From IMG/VR virus record IMGVR_UViG_3300031603_000005, positions 1 through 51,253 of that record: a DNA stretch of 51,253 nucleotides. One strand, given 5' to 3'. Of the stretch, positions 30,956 to 39,734 are shown piece after piece; within the stretch, counting starts at the first letter, position 1; every line of letters begins with the position of its first letter. The DNA comes from a virus. Under the pieces are notes generated by a model. It worked only from the letters and a program-made list of their open reading frames with translations. It did no database searches and had not been told where the DNA came from. The position numbers and the translations under genes are program-made.

Positions 30956-32146
30956 CTAAGCTACAGTAGTCAAATATTTAATAACCCGACCAGAAAACAC
31001 TTTTTTTGCTGCGATGTTACCAAAATGTGCAAGTCCGTGGCTCCAATCGAAAGCATACTCAGTTGAAAAGGTCATTGCTGACTGATCTTTTCCTCTTGCG
31101 ATGTTCGTGTATGGTAAATATTTATGGGTTCCTTTTGGGGGAATCATAATACAGTCATCATACGTAGACAGAGCTTTGGTTGTGCCGATAACTTTGAAAC
31201 GCGCAACCGGAAAATTATCAGCGCCCAAATTGTCAGGATTTTTAAAATACGCCAAATCACCTTCAATTGTCGCTTTTCTTTCTGGACTTGTAAAAATAAG
31301 AACTTCCCCGCTTGGTTGCCAAAATGGAGTGAAATATTTTGTTGCTCCTTGAACTTTGATAACGGTCCCATCTGTTCTGACGAGCGGCGCCTGAGTTCTA
31401 ACCATGTCCATGTAAGCTGCGTTCAGCGCAATCATTCGTTTATCACGTTTAAGCGCGTTGGTCGTGTCGCCTGAATCGATACCGGTTAAATATGGAGTTC
31501 CAGGAGTAATACTTGACTGTCTTCCGTAATTTGTAACAAGAAAGATTGCAGCCCACATTTGATCAGTCAGATGCTCAAGACGAAATTTAGGGACTTTTGC
31601 CAGAGTTGCAGGTACATCAGCCCAGGTATTATCTCGAATGAAAAACTTTGAAAACTTGGCAGCGGTTCCATAATTCACGGTTGAAACTGTGATCTCTTCG
31701 CCTTGTTTTTGTTGGAATGGTAACTTTGTATCTTCAAGCAGTTCCTCTACAGTGAAAACCTCATCCATGGAATAGAACTTTTTAAGGTTCGTTCTCATTT
31801 TGATTTGATCGAATGCCTGAAAACATGCCAAATCAACATCCAGTTTGTAAAGTGCAAATTTTTCTACTTGACCGCCCATATGTTGAAGAGCGTCAAACGT
31901 TTCCGAGAAATCATCTTCACGGTAACCGCCAGCAGACAAACGAGCCAACATTTCGTCAAGTTTTTTGATTGATCCGTCATCTTCGAGCCTAACAGCTTTA
32001 TCAAACCCACGCATCAACTTTGCAATTGCTGCTTGAGTGTTTTCATCAGGTGCTTTGTCAGTACACGCCGCATCAAGTTTTTGAGGCGTCCACAGCGTAC
32101 CGTCAGGAGCTTTTAGTTTTCCAAAATTTAAAGTAGGTTCATGCAT
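30956..32146 (-). CDS. Major capsid protein (396 aa)
   Basis: It follows the decoration and protease/scaffold genes and is about the size of an HK97-fold capsid. The N-terminal region is a helical arm, and the body has a WQPSGEVLIFTSPERKATIE segment and a C-terminal beta part (FDWSHGLAHFGNIAAKKVFSG). No proteolysis site is clear. The SD before the start at 32146 is good (AAGGAG). The call is based on location and composition. Confidence 0.75.
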   Translation of the reverse strand: MHEPTLNFGKLKAPDGTLWTPQKLDAACTDKAPDENTQAAIAKLMRGFDKAVRLEDDGSIKKLDEMLARLSAGGYREDDFSETFDALQHMGGQVEKFALYKLDVDLACFQAFDQIKMRTNLKKFYSMDEVFTVEELLEDTKLPFQQKQGEEITVSTVNYGTAAKFSKFFIRDNTWADVPATLAKVPKFRLEHLTDQMWAAIFLVTNYGRQSSITPGTPYLTGIDSGDTTNALKRDKRMIALNAAYMDMVRTQAPLVRTDGTVIKVQGATKYFTPFWQPSGEVLIFTSPERKATIEGDLAYFKNPDNLGADNFPVARFKVIGTTKALSTYDDCIMIPPKGTHKYLPYTNIARGKDQSAMTFSTEYAFDWSHGLAHFGNIAAKKVFSGRVIKYLTTVA

Positions 32147-32159
32147 TTTTTATATCTCC

Positions 32160-32666
32160 TTATGTGGCGTCAGGCCCGATGATTTCAAGAGTCCGCATCA
32201 CCGCCAAAAGTGCGTTGATCTGCGTCAGTGCTGAACCTGCGTCAGTCGCGTCAATAATGTTTGTTGCTGATACAACATCACCAACGGCTCCCTTCCTTGC
32301 AGGAGATTCGGCGCCAAAAGCAACCTTTGCAGCCGCGTCATCTGATGCAGCTGGTTTTAACACGTACCCCATGTATGCGCCCGCTGCCAATGTGGTAACG
32401 GTTGCGTTCGTGGCATGTCTTTGAAAACTGTCACCTGCTTTCAGGGCGACTGCCTCTTTATCGATATAGACCGCGCATTCAATCGCGAGATTAAACTCTT
32501 CACCAATTGCGGCATTTCTATCACAGACGCCGTAAATCGTGCGGTCATTTGTGGTTGACCAAGAGATAACTTCGTTGTTTTCAACCGCCGCTGTTGCAAC
32601 CAAATGTTCAAGCATACGAACATTGCCCCAATCAATACCATCATGAGCATAAATTTTGTCTACCAT
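32160..32666 (-). CDS. Capsid decoration-like protein (168 aa)
   Basis: A beta-rich protein, with Ala/Gly/Thr-rich loops (VTTLAAGAYMGYVLKPA) typical of DUF2190/decoration folds. It shares a base with the protease/scaffold gene and comes right before the capsid gene. The decoration role is inferred from this classic order. Confidence 0.6.
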   Translation of the reverse strand: MVDKIYAHDGIDWGNVRMLEHLVATAAVENNEVISWSTTNDRTIYGVCDRNAAIGEEFNLAIECAVYIDKEAVALKAGDSFQRHATNATVTTLAAGAYMGYVLKPAASDDAAAKVAFGAESPARKGAVGDVVSATNIIDATDAGSALTQINALLAVMRTLEIIGPDAT

Positions 32667-33736
32667 TATATTTCCTCATCAGTTGGGGTTTGATTTCCAG
32701 TTCCCAAATTAACAGGGCTGTGAGTTTCGCGCATTTTTTGAAGAGCTAAAACCTGTTCGTCAATCGCTTCCTTTGTTTCGCCTGGGATCAAAGAAATAAC
32801 ATCTTCGGCTTTTACACCTTCACCCAAGTTTGCGGATTCGATTTTGACGGTTTTATATGCAGACAGAACAGTTTTCATTTCTTTCTGCCATTCTTGCTCT
32901 GGAGTTTCTTCGTTGACTTCAGCTATCTTTGCGACGGCCTCAGACAATGCCAAAATTGATTCATTTGTCGTTTTAGCTGACAAACTTAACATTTCGGCGA
33001 CTTCTTCTTTTGTAATCGGTTCCAATTCGTTCTCCTCTTCTTCGGATTCATTGAGTTGAGTTCCGTTTTTTTGTACAGCCCCTTTATCAGCTTGCTTATC
33101 AGGATCGATAATGTCCAAGCGATCAAAGGTCAACGGCACACTTAGCGATATATAGGGCATTTTGTCTGTATTATCTACAAACGTGCGCTCTGTTTGAGTG
33201 TTTAATTTTGGCCTTAAATTATAAAGACTGAACGAATAAGGACTGTTGATAATTGCAGCGTTTTCCATGTCCTTTGAAAGTTCAGCGTCATAACTGTAGC
33301 CAAGAAAATAAGCGCTTCCGCCTTCGTACTTCCCGCCCAACCAAAGTATTTTTTTACCTTGAGTGAAGCCGGTGTAAGAGTCCCGATGACCTTCGGCACC
33401 AAGTTTTCCCCCGCTATTAAGTACAGCCGGGAGAGTTTTAACGGCTTTTGAAGTAACCTGCAATCTGGTTCTGTCCCAATTCCCAGGTTGTAAGAGTTTT
33501 GAATAAAGTTTCTTATCAACTTTTCCATCAATTGCCGTCAATCCTGCTGTGGTAAATATATAATTATCCTCATTTACCGACATCAATTTTATCAGACGAT
33601 TTGCGGCTTTTTCATCAAAGCCAAGATTTGAAACAATCTCTTTTATTTTCGCGGATTCAGCTTTTTCTATAGACTGACCACGATCAAAAAGGCATATATT
33701 AGAAAGATTCGCTTCATTTAATGATTCTTTTTCCAT
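32666..33736 (-). CDS. Prohead protease/scaffold-like protein (356 aa)
   Basis: The N-terminal ~200 residues could be a maturation protease, with GHRDSYTGFTQG and a AYFLGYSYDAELS segment. The C-terminal 140 residues are a charged helical, scaffold-like region with an acidic ESEEEENELEP linker. Such fusions shape the prohead and are then removed. I cannot confirm the protease's active site. The gene lies after an N19 promoter and before the decoration gene. Confidence 0.6.
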   Translation of the reverse strand: MEKESLNEANLSNICLFDRGQSIEKAESAKIKEIVSNLGFDEKAANRLIKLMSVNEDNYIFTTAGLTAIDGKVDKKLYSKLLQPGNWDRTRLQVTSKAVKTLPAVLNSGGKLGAEGHRDSYTGFTQGKKILWLGGKYEGGSAYFLGYSYDAELSKDMENAAIINSPYSFSLYNLRPKLNTQTERTFVDNTDKMPYISLSVPLTFDRLDIIDPDKQADKGAVQKNGTQLNESEEEENELEPITKEEVAEMLSLSAKTTNESILALSEAVAKIAEVNEETPEQEWQKEMKTVLSAYKTVKIESANLGEGVKAEDVISLIPGETKEAIDEQVLALQKMRETHSPVNLGTGNQTPTDEEI

Positions 33737-33763
33737 TCCGTCTCTAATTGATGTTTGAGTCTT

Positions 33764-33794
33764 ATTATAACTACAGATAGCGTTTAAATGTCAA
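33764..33794 (-). promoter_or_regulatory. Predicted late promoter (N19 type) for the capsid genes
   Basis: Minus-strand TTGACA (33794-33789), 19-base spacer, TATAAT (33769-33764), then AAG. It lies in the 67-bp gap before the protease/scaffold gene. Confidence 0.65.
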
Positions 33795-33803
33795 AATGTT
33801 CGT

Positions 33804-34448
33804 TTACTTCAAAAACATTGTATAGACTAAATACCTCTTAAAGTGCGTCTTTGTTGGCTTTGGACTAAATCCGTAAAAATTTGACCCGGTCGTTATATCT
33901 TCAATAATTCTTTGCAATGCCATGATTTGCGGGTAATAATTCAGAGTTTCAAACTTAAGCGGCTTACCTTTTTTATTCAAGAAATTGTCAATCCTTGGCT
34001 CACCTGCATTATATGCCATCAATGCTAATTCCCAATTATTGTATTTTTCGTGTAAAGAATTAAGATAAAGACATGCGGCTTTTGTCGATTCAACTGGATT
34101 TGATCTGTCAGTTAATCCGAATTCTTTGGCGGTTGCTGGCATAAATTGCCAAAGTCCAACGGCTCCCGATTTCGAAATTGCACCAATTTTATATTCTGAT
34201 TCTATTACTGGGATGGTTGCGATCCACGAAGGGATATCATGTTTTTTAAGGTAATAAAGGATCATCAACCGATTCGAGAAAGCTCTGGAAAGTGACTCTT
34301 CAAGTTTTTGTTTGCATACCATTATTTCAGAGACTTCCTTACAATCTCTTTGATAAAGTTCGACCCATTGATCAGGAGTGTACGCCTGAGATTCTTTGTA
34401 GGCAAGGAGAAGAAAAACAATGATTGCAATGTAGATTAATTTTTTCAT
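33804..34448 (-). CDS. Lytic transglycosylase with signal peptide (214 aa)
   Basis: An SLT-family muramidase. The signal peptide covers about residues 1-22 (hydrophobic IAIIVFLLLA and an AQA-like end). The catalytic segment PVIESEY has Glu83, and the following SKSGAVGLWQFMPATAKEFG and MAYNAGEPRIDNF are the further conserved motifs. It cuts peptidoglycan from the periplasm, either at lysis or in tail entry. The start overlaps the previous gene by four bases. Confidence 0.85.
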   Translation of the reverse strand: MKKLIYIAIIVFLLLAYKESQAYTPDQWVELYQRDCKEVSEIMVCKQKLEESLSRAFSNRLMILYYLKKHDIPSWIATIPVIESEYKIGAISKSGAVGLWQFMPATAKEFGLTDRSNPVESTKAACLYLNSLHEKYNNWELALMAYNAGEPRIDNFLNKKGKPLKFETLNYYPQIMALQRIIEDITTGSNFYGFSPKPTKTHFKRYLVYTMFLK

Positions 34449-34666
34449 GATATTGTTCCTGGTCCTGTTGTTGCCCCGGTTCCTGTGCCCGTGTTTACCT
34501 GCACAATAATCCCTGAGTTGACTGCTCCTGATCTTACAAAAGTATCAATTAATGTTGACATTTGATCTGCAAAATCCTCTTGAGCTTGTTCCGCTGATTT
34601 ACCGCCGCCACTATTTTGCAGGATTGTTAGGATTCCTGATTTAAGAGATGTCTTGTCTAGTGCCAT
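34445..34666 (-). CDS. Small structural protein (73 aa)
   Basis: A 73-residue protein with a helical part (EQAQEDFADQMSTLIDTFV) and a C-terminal Gly/Thr-rich tail ending in a TGTGTGATTGPG stretch. It follows the spike protein closely. It may be a spike tip or baseplate accessory; no family recognised. Confidence 0.5.
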   Translation of the reverse strand: MALDKTSLKSGILTILQNSGGGKSAEQAQEDFADQMSTLIDTFVRSGAVNSGIIVQVNTGTGTGATTGPGTIS

Positions 34667-34668
34667 AA

Positions 34669-35511
34669 TTATTTATATAGTAGTGCCATTTGTGATTTAA
34701 GTAATGTCAGCGCCCCAGCGTCCGGCCCTGTTCCGTTTGCTACAATTATTTTGCTTACTTCATCAATAATACCGCTAACAATTGTTTTTAAATCGGTTGT
34801 CAAGTTTTCGGCTACCAAAAGGCCTGTTGCATCAACGCCTGTTTTGCCGATTAAGTTTCCAACTTCAACACTTCCGAGCTGGGAAACTACCGAGAAATTA
34901 CCACCTGTAACGATCTGGAATACTAACCCGGTAACTATATTCAAAGCCTGCACTGCTGTGATTGTGCTGTTTTCGGTTCCAGTTATCGAGAATCTCCCAG
35001 CTTGAAAATTCATAATACCGAGAGCGCCTAAATTTATGTCACCTTTTGAAGCAAGATTTATCAAAAACCCAGATTCTACCCCATACTGATCTGTAATATT
35101 TTCTTGAGAGCTGGCTGTGTTCTTGAATTCATCACCTTCGATCCTGACATTATCGGCTTCAATTTCAATACTTGATTGATCAGTATCGATTGCAATACGG
35201 GATTGCTCATCACCGATTTGTCTTTGTCCTGCTTGTAATCCAGGGACCAATTTTCCAAAAGGTGTTATGTGGTCAACAAAATAAATACTCGTTCCTTCAT
35301 AAATATCTATCCCGACAATTGACCCTTCATCCGGATAAGAATAGTCATCCTCTGTTTGCATTGTCAGAAATACAGAGCTGATTGACTCATCAGTATCAGC
35401 CAGTTTTGAATCAAGGATAGTCACGTCTACTGCATACGATCCGTTGTATTCAGTCGCGGTTCTTTCTTGGCTTGAATCTCTGTATACTTTTGTTACTCTG
35501 GCAAGTTTCAT
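34669..35511 (-). CDS. Baseplate spike-like protein, gpV type (280 aa)
   Basis: The N-terminus reads as an OB-like domain (YAVDVTILDSKLADTD, then SYPDEGSIVGIDIYEG), and the rest is a repetitive beta-structure with short hydrophobic repeats (GDINLGALGIMNFQAG, VTGGNFSVVSQLGSVEVG) typical of the spike shaft. Its place beside the hub-like gene supports a spike that pierces the outer membrane. Family match is by layout. Confidence 0.65.
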   Translation of the reverse strand: MKLARVTKVYRDSSQERTATEYNGSYAVDVTILDSKLADTDESISSVFLTMQTEDDYSYPDEGSIVGIDIYEGTSIYFVDHITPFGKLVPGLQAGQRQIGDEQSRIAIDTDQSSIEIEADNVRIEGDEFKNTASSQENITDQYGVESGFLINLASKGDINLGALGIMNFQAGRFSITGTENSTITAVQALNIVTGLVFQIVTGGNFSVVSQLGSVEVGNLIGKTGVDATGLLVAENLTTDLKTIVSGIIDEVSKIIVANGTGPDAGALTLLKSQMALLYK

Positions 35512-35888
35512 CTATTGTTGTTTAAGAAGTTAGACACATGTTTAAGATTCTCACACAACTTGCCACCGTTTGATTCTACCATCCTGCCTACAGCCTCTAG
35601 GCTTTTTATCTGACTTTTATTTAGGCCTTCGCGGATAAAACAAAATACTGTCTTGGCAGGTCTTTTATTGGAATCGTCTACCACTTCCGCTATTGAGTAA
35701 ACACCAAGCATTTCTGACGTGATAACATATAGAACCATATCGCACTCTTCACGCTGTTTGATTTCTTCCGCTTGGCATCCTACTGTCCAGTCCTTGACAA
35801 CTGGGTTGAAGTAATCTATCTCTAACATTGCAATCAGTACTTCGCGCCATGTTGATTCATTGCATGTTCCCCCCAAAAAAACTTTCAT
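35508..35888 (-). CDS. Nucleoside 2-deoxyribosyltransferase-like protein (126 aa)
   Basis: The opening MKVFLGGTCNESTWRE and the following YFNPVVKDWT and SEMLGVYSIAEVVDDS match the Nuc_deoxyri_tr2 family. Such proteins cleave or exchange N-glycosidic bonds of nucleosides. The Glu in SIAEVV is a likely catalytic residue. It overlaps both neighbours by four bases, so it is co-translated with baseplate proteins. Its presence inside the structural block is odd, and a role in nucleotide metabolism or in countering host defences is only a suggestion. Confidence 0.75.
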   Translation of the reverse strand: MKVFLGGTCNESTWREVLIAMLEIDYFNPVVKDWTVGCQAEEIKQREECDMVLYVITSEMLGVYSIAEVVDDSNKRPAKTVFCFIREGLNKSQIKSLEAVGRMVESNGGKLCENLKHVSNFLNNNR

Positions 35889-36661
35889 AATTTAACCTCT
35901 TTCAAAAATATTTTCATCTTTTCATCAGATGTTATTTTGATGATCTTAGCATAATAAGCATTTGGCCTACCTTCGCTATCTTTCCGGTTATTGATCATAG
36001 CACCCGGCCAAATTCCATTCACCCATTGACCCGTTATCTCATTTCGTTTTTCGTTAAATGTTCCGGTTCGTGACATATCCATTGCTTCAGTTTCAGCGTG
36101 GATTCCATCGGGCCAATCTGAAAACCTGAGTTCTCCTGTTGGCAATTCTACCCAAAAAGGTTGCCGCATTTCAAACTGTTTGCCGATGTCAAAACCGGTT
36201 CGTGGGTCCATTATTATATTTTGTCTTTTTATATTAACATAATGACCCCATGCAGGCGAATAAGGGAGAACAAAATTCATGTGATTAGTCTTTGAATACT
36301 CTGCGAACGCTTCTTTTAGGCTAACACCAGCCGGTTTTTTATATTCTCTTGAATCAAGATTCTGTCTTATGTTCGTTCCTTCTGGTATTCTCTGAACTGC
36401 CAAGGATGCCATTGAATGACAAGTAAGTATCCATCTATCATCTTTTTGTTCCTGAGTTTTTGCGAATCCTACGAAGTTCTGTATTGCTGAACTATCGTCA
36501 GTCGATGCGAAGAAACGGACTTCATGAACCCCTTTTTCAATTGGTTCTTTTAATTGAAATTGAGCAATATGAGGTTGCAGAGTTTCACCGCCTTGCAGAA
36601 ATATTGTCCAATCCAGGCTTTCAATTATTTGACCGCTTATGGCTAGTTTTTTATGTATCAC
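35885..36661 (-). CDS. Baseplate hub-like protein (258 aa)
   Basis: It precedes the spike gene, where gpD/gp27-type hub proteins are found. The protein is beta-rich with segments like VHEVRFFASTDDSS, RWILTCHSMASLA and QPFWVELPTGELRFSDWPDG. It overlaps the deoxyribosyltransferase-like gene by four bases. No unmistakable motif is visible; I rely on order and composition. Confidence 0.55.
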   Translation of the reverse strand: MIHKKLAISGQIIESLDWTIFLQGGETLQPHIAQFQLKEPIEKGVHEVRFFASTDDSSAIQNFVGFAKTQEQKDDRWILTCHSMASLAVQRIPEGTNIRQNLDSREYKKPAGVSLKEAFAEYSKTNHMNFVLPYSPAWGHYVNIKRQNIIMDPRTGFDIGKQFEMRQPFWVELPTGELRFSDWPDGIHAETEAMDMSRTGTFNEKRNEITGQWVNGIWPGAMINNRKDSEGRPNAYYAKIIKITSDEKMKIFLKEVKL

Positions 36662-36872
36662 TATAAAGCCTTTTTAATGCACTTATATAACCGTACCACT
36701 GGTTATCATCCCAGTTTAAGAGATCAGGTCTTTTGTTTTTGCGTTCATAAATTTTAATATAAAGCTTACCCTTATATCTATAGCCAAGCTGGTACCGATA
36801 GAAATCATCTTCCATTTCAAGTTTTCCGCTGGCATAAGCTTCTTGAAACTCTTTTTGTCTCTCAATGATCAT
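36651..36872 (-). CDS. Small basic protein (73 aa)
   Basis: A helical N-terminus (EFQEAYASGKLEMEDDFYRY) and aromatic beta-like middle (YRYKGKLYIKIYE). It overlaps the hub-like gene by 11 bases and the previous gene by four. Such small proteins in this position include the tail-hub LysM-like or assembly factors; this one is not recognised. Confidence 0.5.
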   Translation of the reverse strand: MIIERQKEFQEAYASGKLEMEDDFYRYQLGYRYKGKLYIKIYERKNKRPDLLNWDDNQWYGYISALKRLYSDT

Positions 36873-37390
36873 CCTAGAAATAACCCCGCTGTTTCTTTCT
36901 GCTTGCTTGATTGATAAGCGATTGTCTCAGCTATTGAAAAGCCTGATGCTGGATCTGATGGAGTTGTTGAGATATTTTCATCAGTTGATATGTCTGCTAA
37001 TTCTGCCGGGGAATTCTGCTGTAATAATACAAGTGTGCAAGGTGTTTCCTGTGCGTTCGGACCCAATGAATCTGAAGTCAAAAACGATACTATTTTAACA
37101 GTCCTGACTTTCCTGAATTTTATTGATCTATGAAAATCTATGTCTGATGAAATATCAATTGTTTCATCTGCCTGCCTTAAATCTTCAATTTCTTCAATTA
37201 TACTGCCTTTTTCAGGAGGTACTGAAAATGTAATTGTCAGAGTGTTAGGCATTACACCATTTTGTGTTTGTCCTGAAGTCGGCTCATTTGGATTTAACGG
37301 CTTTGTATTGTTCGGACCGCTGCAACTACATTTGAAAGGTGTGTTGATTGTTTGTTGATTCAGGATTACAGATCCTATTTTAATTTCCAT
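36869..37390 (-). CDS. Baseplate/tail structural protein (173 aa)
   Basis: The N-terminus has two cysteines in a CSCSG segment and a Pro/Asn-rich loop, then a beta domain (TLTITFSVPPEKGSI and a KFRKVRTVKIVSFLTSD strand), and a Ser/Thr-rich C-terminus. Coupled to both neighbours. A LysM-like or hub-related role is possible, but no family is recognised. Confidence 0.5.
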   Translation of the reverse strand: MEIKIGSVILNQQTINTPFKCSCSGPNNTKPLNPNEPTSGQTQNGVMPNTLTITFSVPPEKGSIIEEIEDLRQADETIDISSDIDFHRSIKFRKVRTVKIVSFLTSDSLGPNAQETPCTLVLLQQNSPAELADISTDENISTTPSDPASGFSIAETIAYQSSKQKETAGLFLG

Positions 37391-37538
37391 TGTTCCTTTT
37401 AGGTTTTACTTGATCTCGCAGTTCTAAAATATCTTTTTCTGAATTAAATAAATCTTCCGGGATTCTTAAAAGTTTCGCCTTCCCATTTCTGCGGACACTC
37501 CTTGAATGACATATTTTTTCAGCCTTTGATTTTCTCAT
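37380..37538 (-). CDS. Small basic protein (52 aa)
   Basis: A short frame, ATG 37538 to TAA 37380, starting one base after the previous stop and overlapping the next gene by 11 bases. It encodes a basic protein with HSRSVRRNGKAKLLRIPE and a charged tail. It may bind RNA or be an assembly factor. The tight coupling supports translation. Confidence 0.55.
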   Translation of the reverse strand: MRKSKAEKICHSRSVRRNGKAKLLRIPEDLFNSEKDILELRDQVKPKRNNGN

Positions 37539-38786
37539 TTACAATCCAAGTAAAGTTTTAAGTCCATCAAGTGAAGCCGTCCCACCAACAAATGATACTA
37601 TAACGCAAAAATTAAAGCCAACTGGGACCCCTGAAGATTTCGACATATCTAAAACTAAGTCATCAACTCCCGTACTTCCAGAATATTGGCCTATGTAACA
37701 ACCCGACGCCGCACCGTTCGCGATAATACCCAAAAGATTATTATATTTTTCAGAAAAGGCGTTTATCTGGCTTATCTTTCCTTGGATCGCCTCACTTGCT
37801 GCAGATATTCCACCCTCAGCCGCTTTGGCGTAGACTCCTAAGTCAAAGATTGCCTGTTTTAATATATCGTTGGCCTGAGTGGATCCAGGTATTAATTGCA
37901 AAGGTGTTACTGATTCCCAATCATCTTTATTACTAAATACAGATTCGTCTGCAATCTGAGAAAATCCAAAATCAATACTTGTTTCTATTTCAACCCCATC
38001 GACTACGGTCAAGGCCGTGACCTCATAATCGGATTTTACCATTTTAGCTAATACGGTATTGTCATGATACGATCGTCTCCTGGGTTCTAATACTGCTATC
38101 CTGACACTTGATTTGTAAATCTTAAATCCAATCTCATCCCCGTTTGTTTTCCAAGTTAGATATACGCCTTGCTTTGCTAATATTGCGCCCATTTTTCGTT
38201 TGATTCTTTCCAGCTCCGGGAATTTAAAGATTGCTGAAAATGAATTCAATGTTGGTAATAATTGAGAAGGGGAGGGAGCTGCGAAAACTATATTGATTGC
38301 CTCGACAGGTCCTGAATATGTTGGAGCGTTTTTTCCAGGATTCGTGATCGTTGACATCAAAATATTGTTTGCCTGACCGAATGATAATGATGGAGATAAT
38401 TTTGAATTGCCAATTGTTAAAACTTGCTTATCTGTCCAGTTTGATAATTGTGATGGGTTCTGAGCTTCATCGACTACTAGCTGGCCTAAGAGAGTTTGTT
38501 TTACTTTGGTCCGTGTATTTTGCCCATATTTGAACGGGTCGATTACTTTTATCTTGATTCCAGATTCGAATAAGTCCTCTCGGATGTTGTCTATCTCATC
38601 AATTATTGCTTGGGCTGCTACTGCGAAAGGTTCAGCGTTACCTATCAGAAAAGCGTCAAGGACTTCAAGAGCGTCAGCGGCTACACCTAAGGCAGATGTT
38701 AAGCTGCTTGATAGGCCTATGACTTGCTCTATGATGTCTGAAACGCTGCTGTCTGCTAGTCCTAATTGAGTGGATTCATATAACAT
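37539..38786 (-). CDS. Large structural protein with a fibronectin-like segment (415 aa)
   Basis: The N-terminal 80 residues are helical (SSLTSALGVAADALEVLDAF), the middle includes a fibronectin-III-like part (GVYLTWKTNGDEIGFKIYK), and the C-terminal region has another helical bundle and a GCYIGQYSGSTGVDDLVL strand. It lies between minor head/HNH genes and baseplate genes. Its most likely role is a tail or baseplate accessory. No exact family. Confidence 0.5.
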   Translation of the reverse strand: MLYESTQLGLADSSVSDIIEQVIGLSSSLTSALGVAADALEVLDAFLIGNAEPFAVAAQAIIDEIDNIREDLFESGIKIKVIDPFKYGQNTRTKVKQTLLGQLVVDEAQNPSQLSNWTDKQVLTIGNSKLSPSLSFGQANNILMSTITNPGKNAPTYSGPVEAINIVFAAPSPSQLLPTLNSFSAIFKFPELERIKRKMGAILAKQGVYLTWKTNGDEIGFKIYKSSVRIAVLEPRRRSYHDNTVLAKMVKSDYEVTALTVVDGVEIETSIDFGFSQIADESVFSNKDDWESVTPLQLIPGSTQANDILKQAIFDLGVYAKAAEGGISAASEAIQGKISQINAFSEKYNNLLGIIANGAASGCYIGQYSGSTGVDDLVLDMSKSSGVPVGFNFCVIVSFVGGTASLDGLKTLLGL

Positions 38787-38787
38787 A

Positions 38788-39075
38788 TTATTTTAACTGG
38801 TAGCCGTATTTATTACCAACGTGAGCGATTACCTTCGCGCAAATATCAACGTATTCCTGCATACTCATATCAGATTTTGAAACATTTGCTTGTTTGATAA
38901 CTGCGTGCAAGTTTTCCTTTTCTGATGAACCGCCTTGACCCAACGGGATTATATGATCAAATGCTGTTGTCTCTGGCGTCAATTCATCACCAGTTAAAGC
39001 GCATTTATAACTTTGATCTTCCAATATTTCTCTAAGTTGTGTTATCCCCGCAACCTTACCATTTTTTTCAGGCAT
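38788..39075 (-). CDS. HNH endonuclease (95 aa)
   Basis: The core CALTGDELTPETTAFDHIIP and HAVIKQANVSKSDMS are typical of an HNH nuclease with a His-Asn metal finger. It starts eight bases inside the preceding basic protein gene. Phage HNH proteins can cut DNA for packaging or act as homing endonucleases. The neighbour with tryptophan repeats may be a DNA-binding partner. Confidence 0.75.
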   Translation of the reverse strand: MPEKNGKVAGITQLREILEDQSYKCALTGDELTPETTAFDHIIPLGQGGSSEKENLHAVIKQANVSKSDMSMQEYVDICAKVIAHVGNKYGYQLK

Positions 39076-39733
39076 TTTGTTTTCCTATTTTTTCATAAAG
39101 TCTATTATGTAAAGACGTGATAGTCATCCTGAATAATCTTGACCAATCTTTATTGAAAGTTGATTCTTTTACTTTTAAACGGTCTCTTTGCTTCCTCAGG
39201 TTTTCAAACCAATTATTTACAGGTAAAAATCTCTTGTGACCGCTTCCATTGCTTCTATTCGTTGATTTCCTGATATACGTTGCATTATTGGTTAATAACT
39301 TTTTCCATCCGGTGTTGTATTTCTTCTTAACAAGTAACGTGTGAGACTTCTCAAGTAAATCTTGCCATTCCCGATTTGAATCATTGTATAGAAAAGTGTT
39401 TTTTGATTCAATATTAATACTTCTGTGATTGTACCACATCCTTATTATATTGTGAGATCTTAAAATAGAAAAACACCACCTTTCTTCTAATGATTCTGAG
39501 TTGTGCCTTGCGTTGTACTGCCTCACCTTTGAAACAGTATTCCTATAATTTATGATAAGAAACTCTTTCCAAGTTTTGCAAATTCTTATTGATTTTTTAG
39601 ACGGAGATAGCGAAGATTTGTGAGCATTTTTTAATTTCGCAACTTCTTTATTCAAAGACAATATCCATGGGTCTACTTTCCTATGCTTCGACTTAATTCT
39701 TATTGATTCGCTCTTTATTATATTTTTAAACAT
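39068..39733 (-). CDS. Very basic Trp-repeat protein (221 aa)
   Basis: Highly basic, with about seven degenerate W-x2-3-L units (for example DPWILSLNKEVAKLKNAHKS, REWQDLLEKSHTLLVKKKYN, TGWKKLLTNNATYIRKS). No common family is recognised. The start is placed at ATG 39733, just after the stop of the minor head gene; a GTG at 39769 is possible. It overlaps the HNH gene by eight bases, which suggests a DNA-binding partner. Confidence 0.55.
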   Translation of the reverse strand: MFKNIIKSESIRIKSKHRKVDPWILSLNKEVAKLKNAHKSSLSPSKKSIRICKTWKEFLIINYRNTVSKVRQYNARHNSESLEERWCFSILRSHNIIRMWYNHRSINIESKNTFLYNDSNREWQDLLEKSHTLLVKKKYNTGWKKLLTNNATYIRKSTNRSNGSGHKRFLPVNNWFENLRKQRDRLKVKESTFNKDWSRLFRMTITSLHNRLYEKIGKQNA

Positions 39734-39734
39734 T

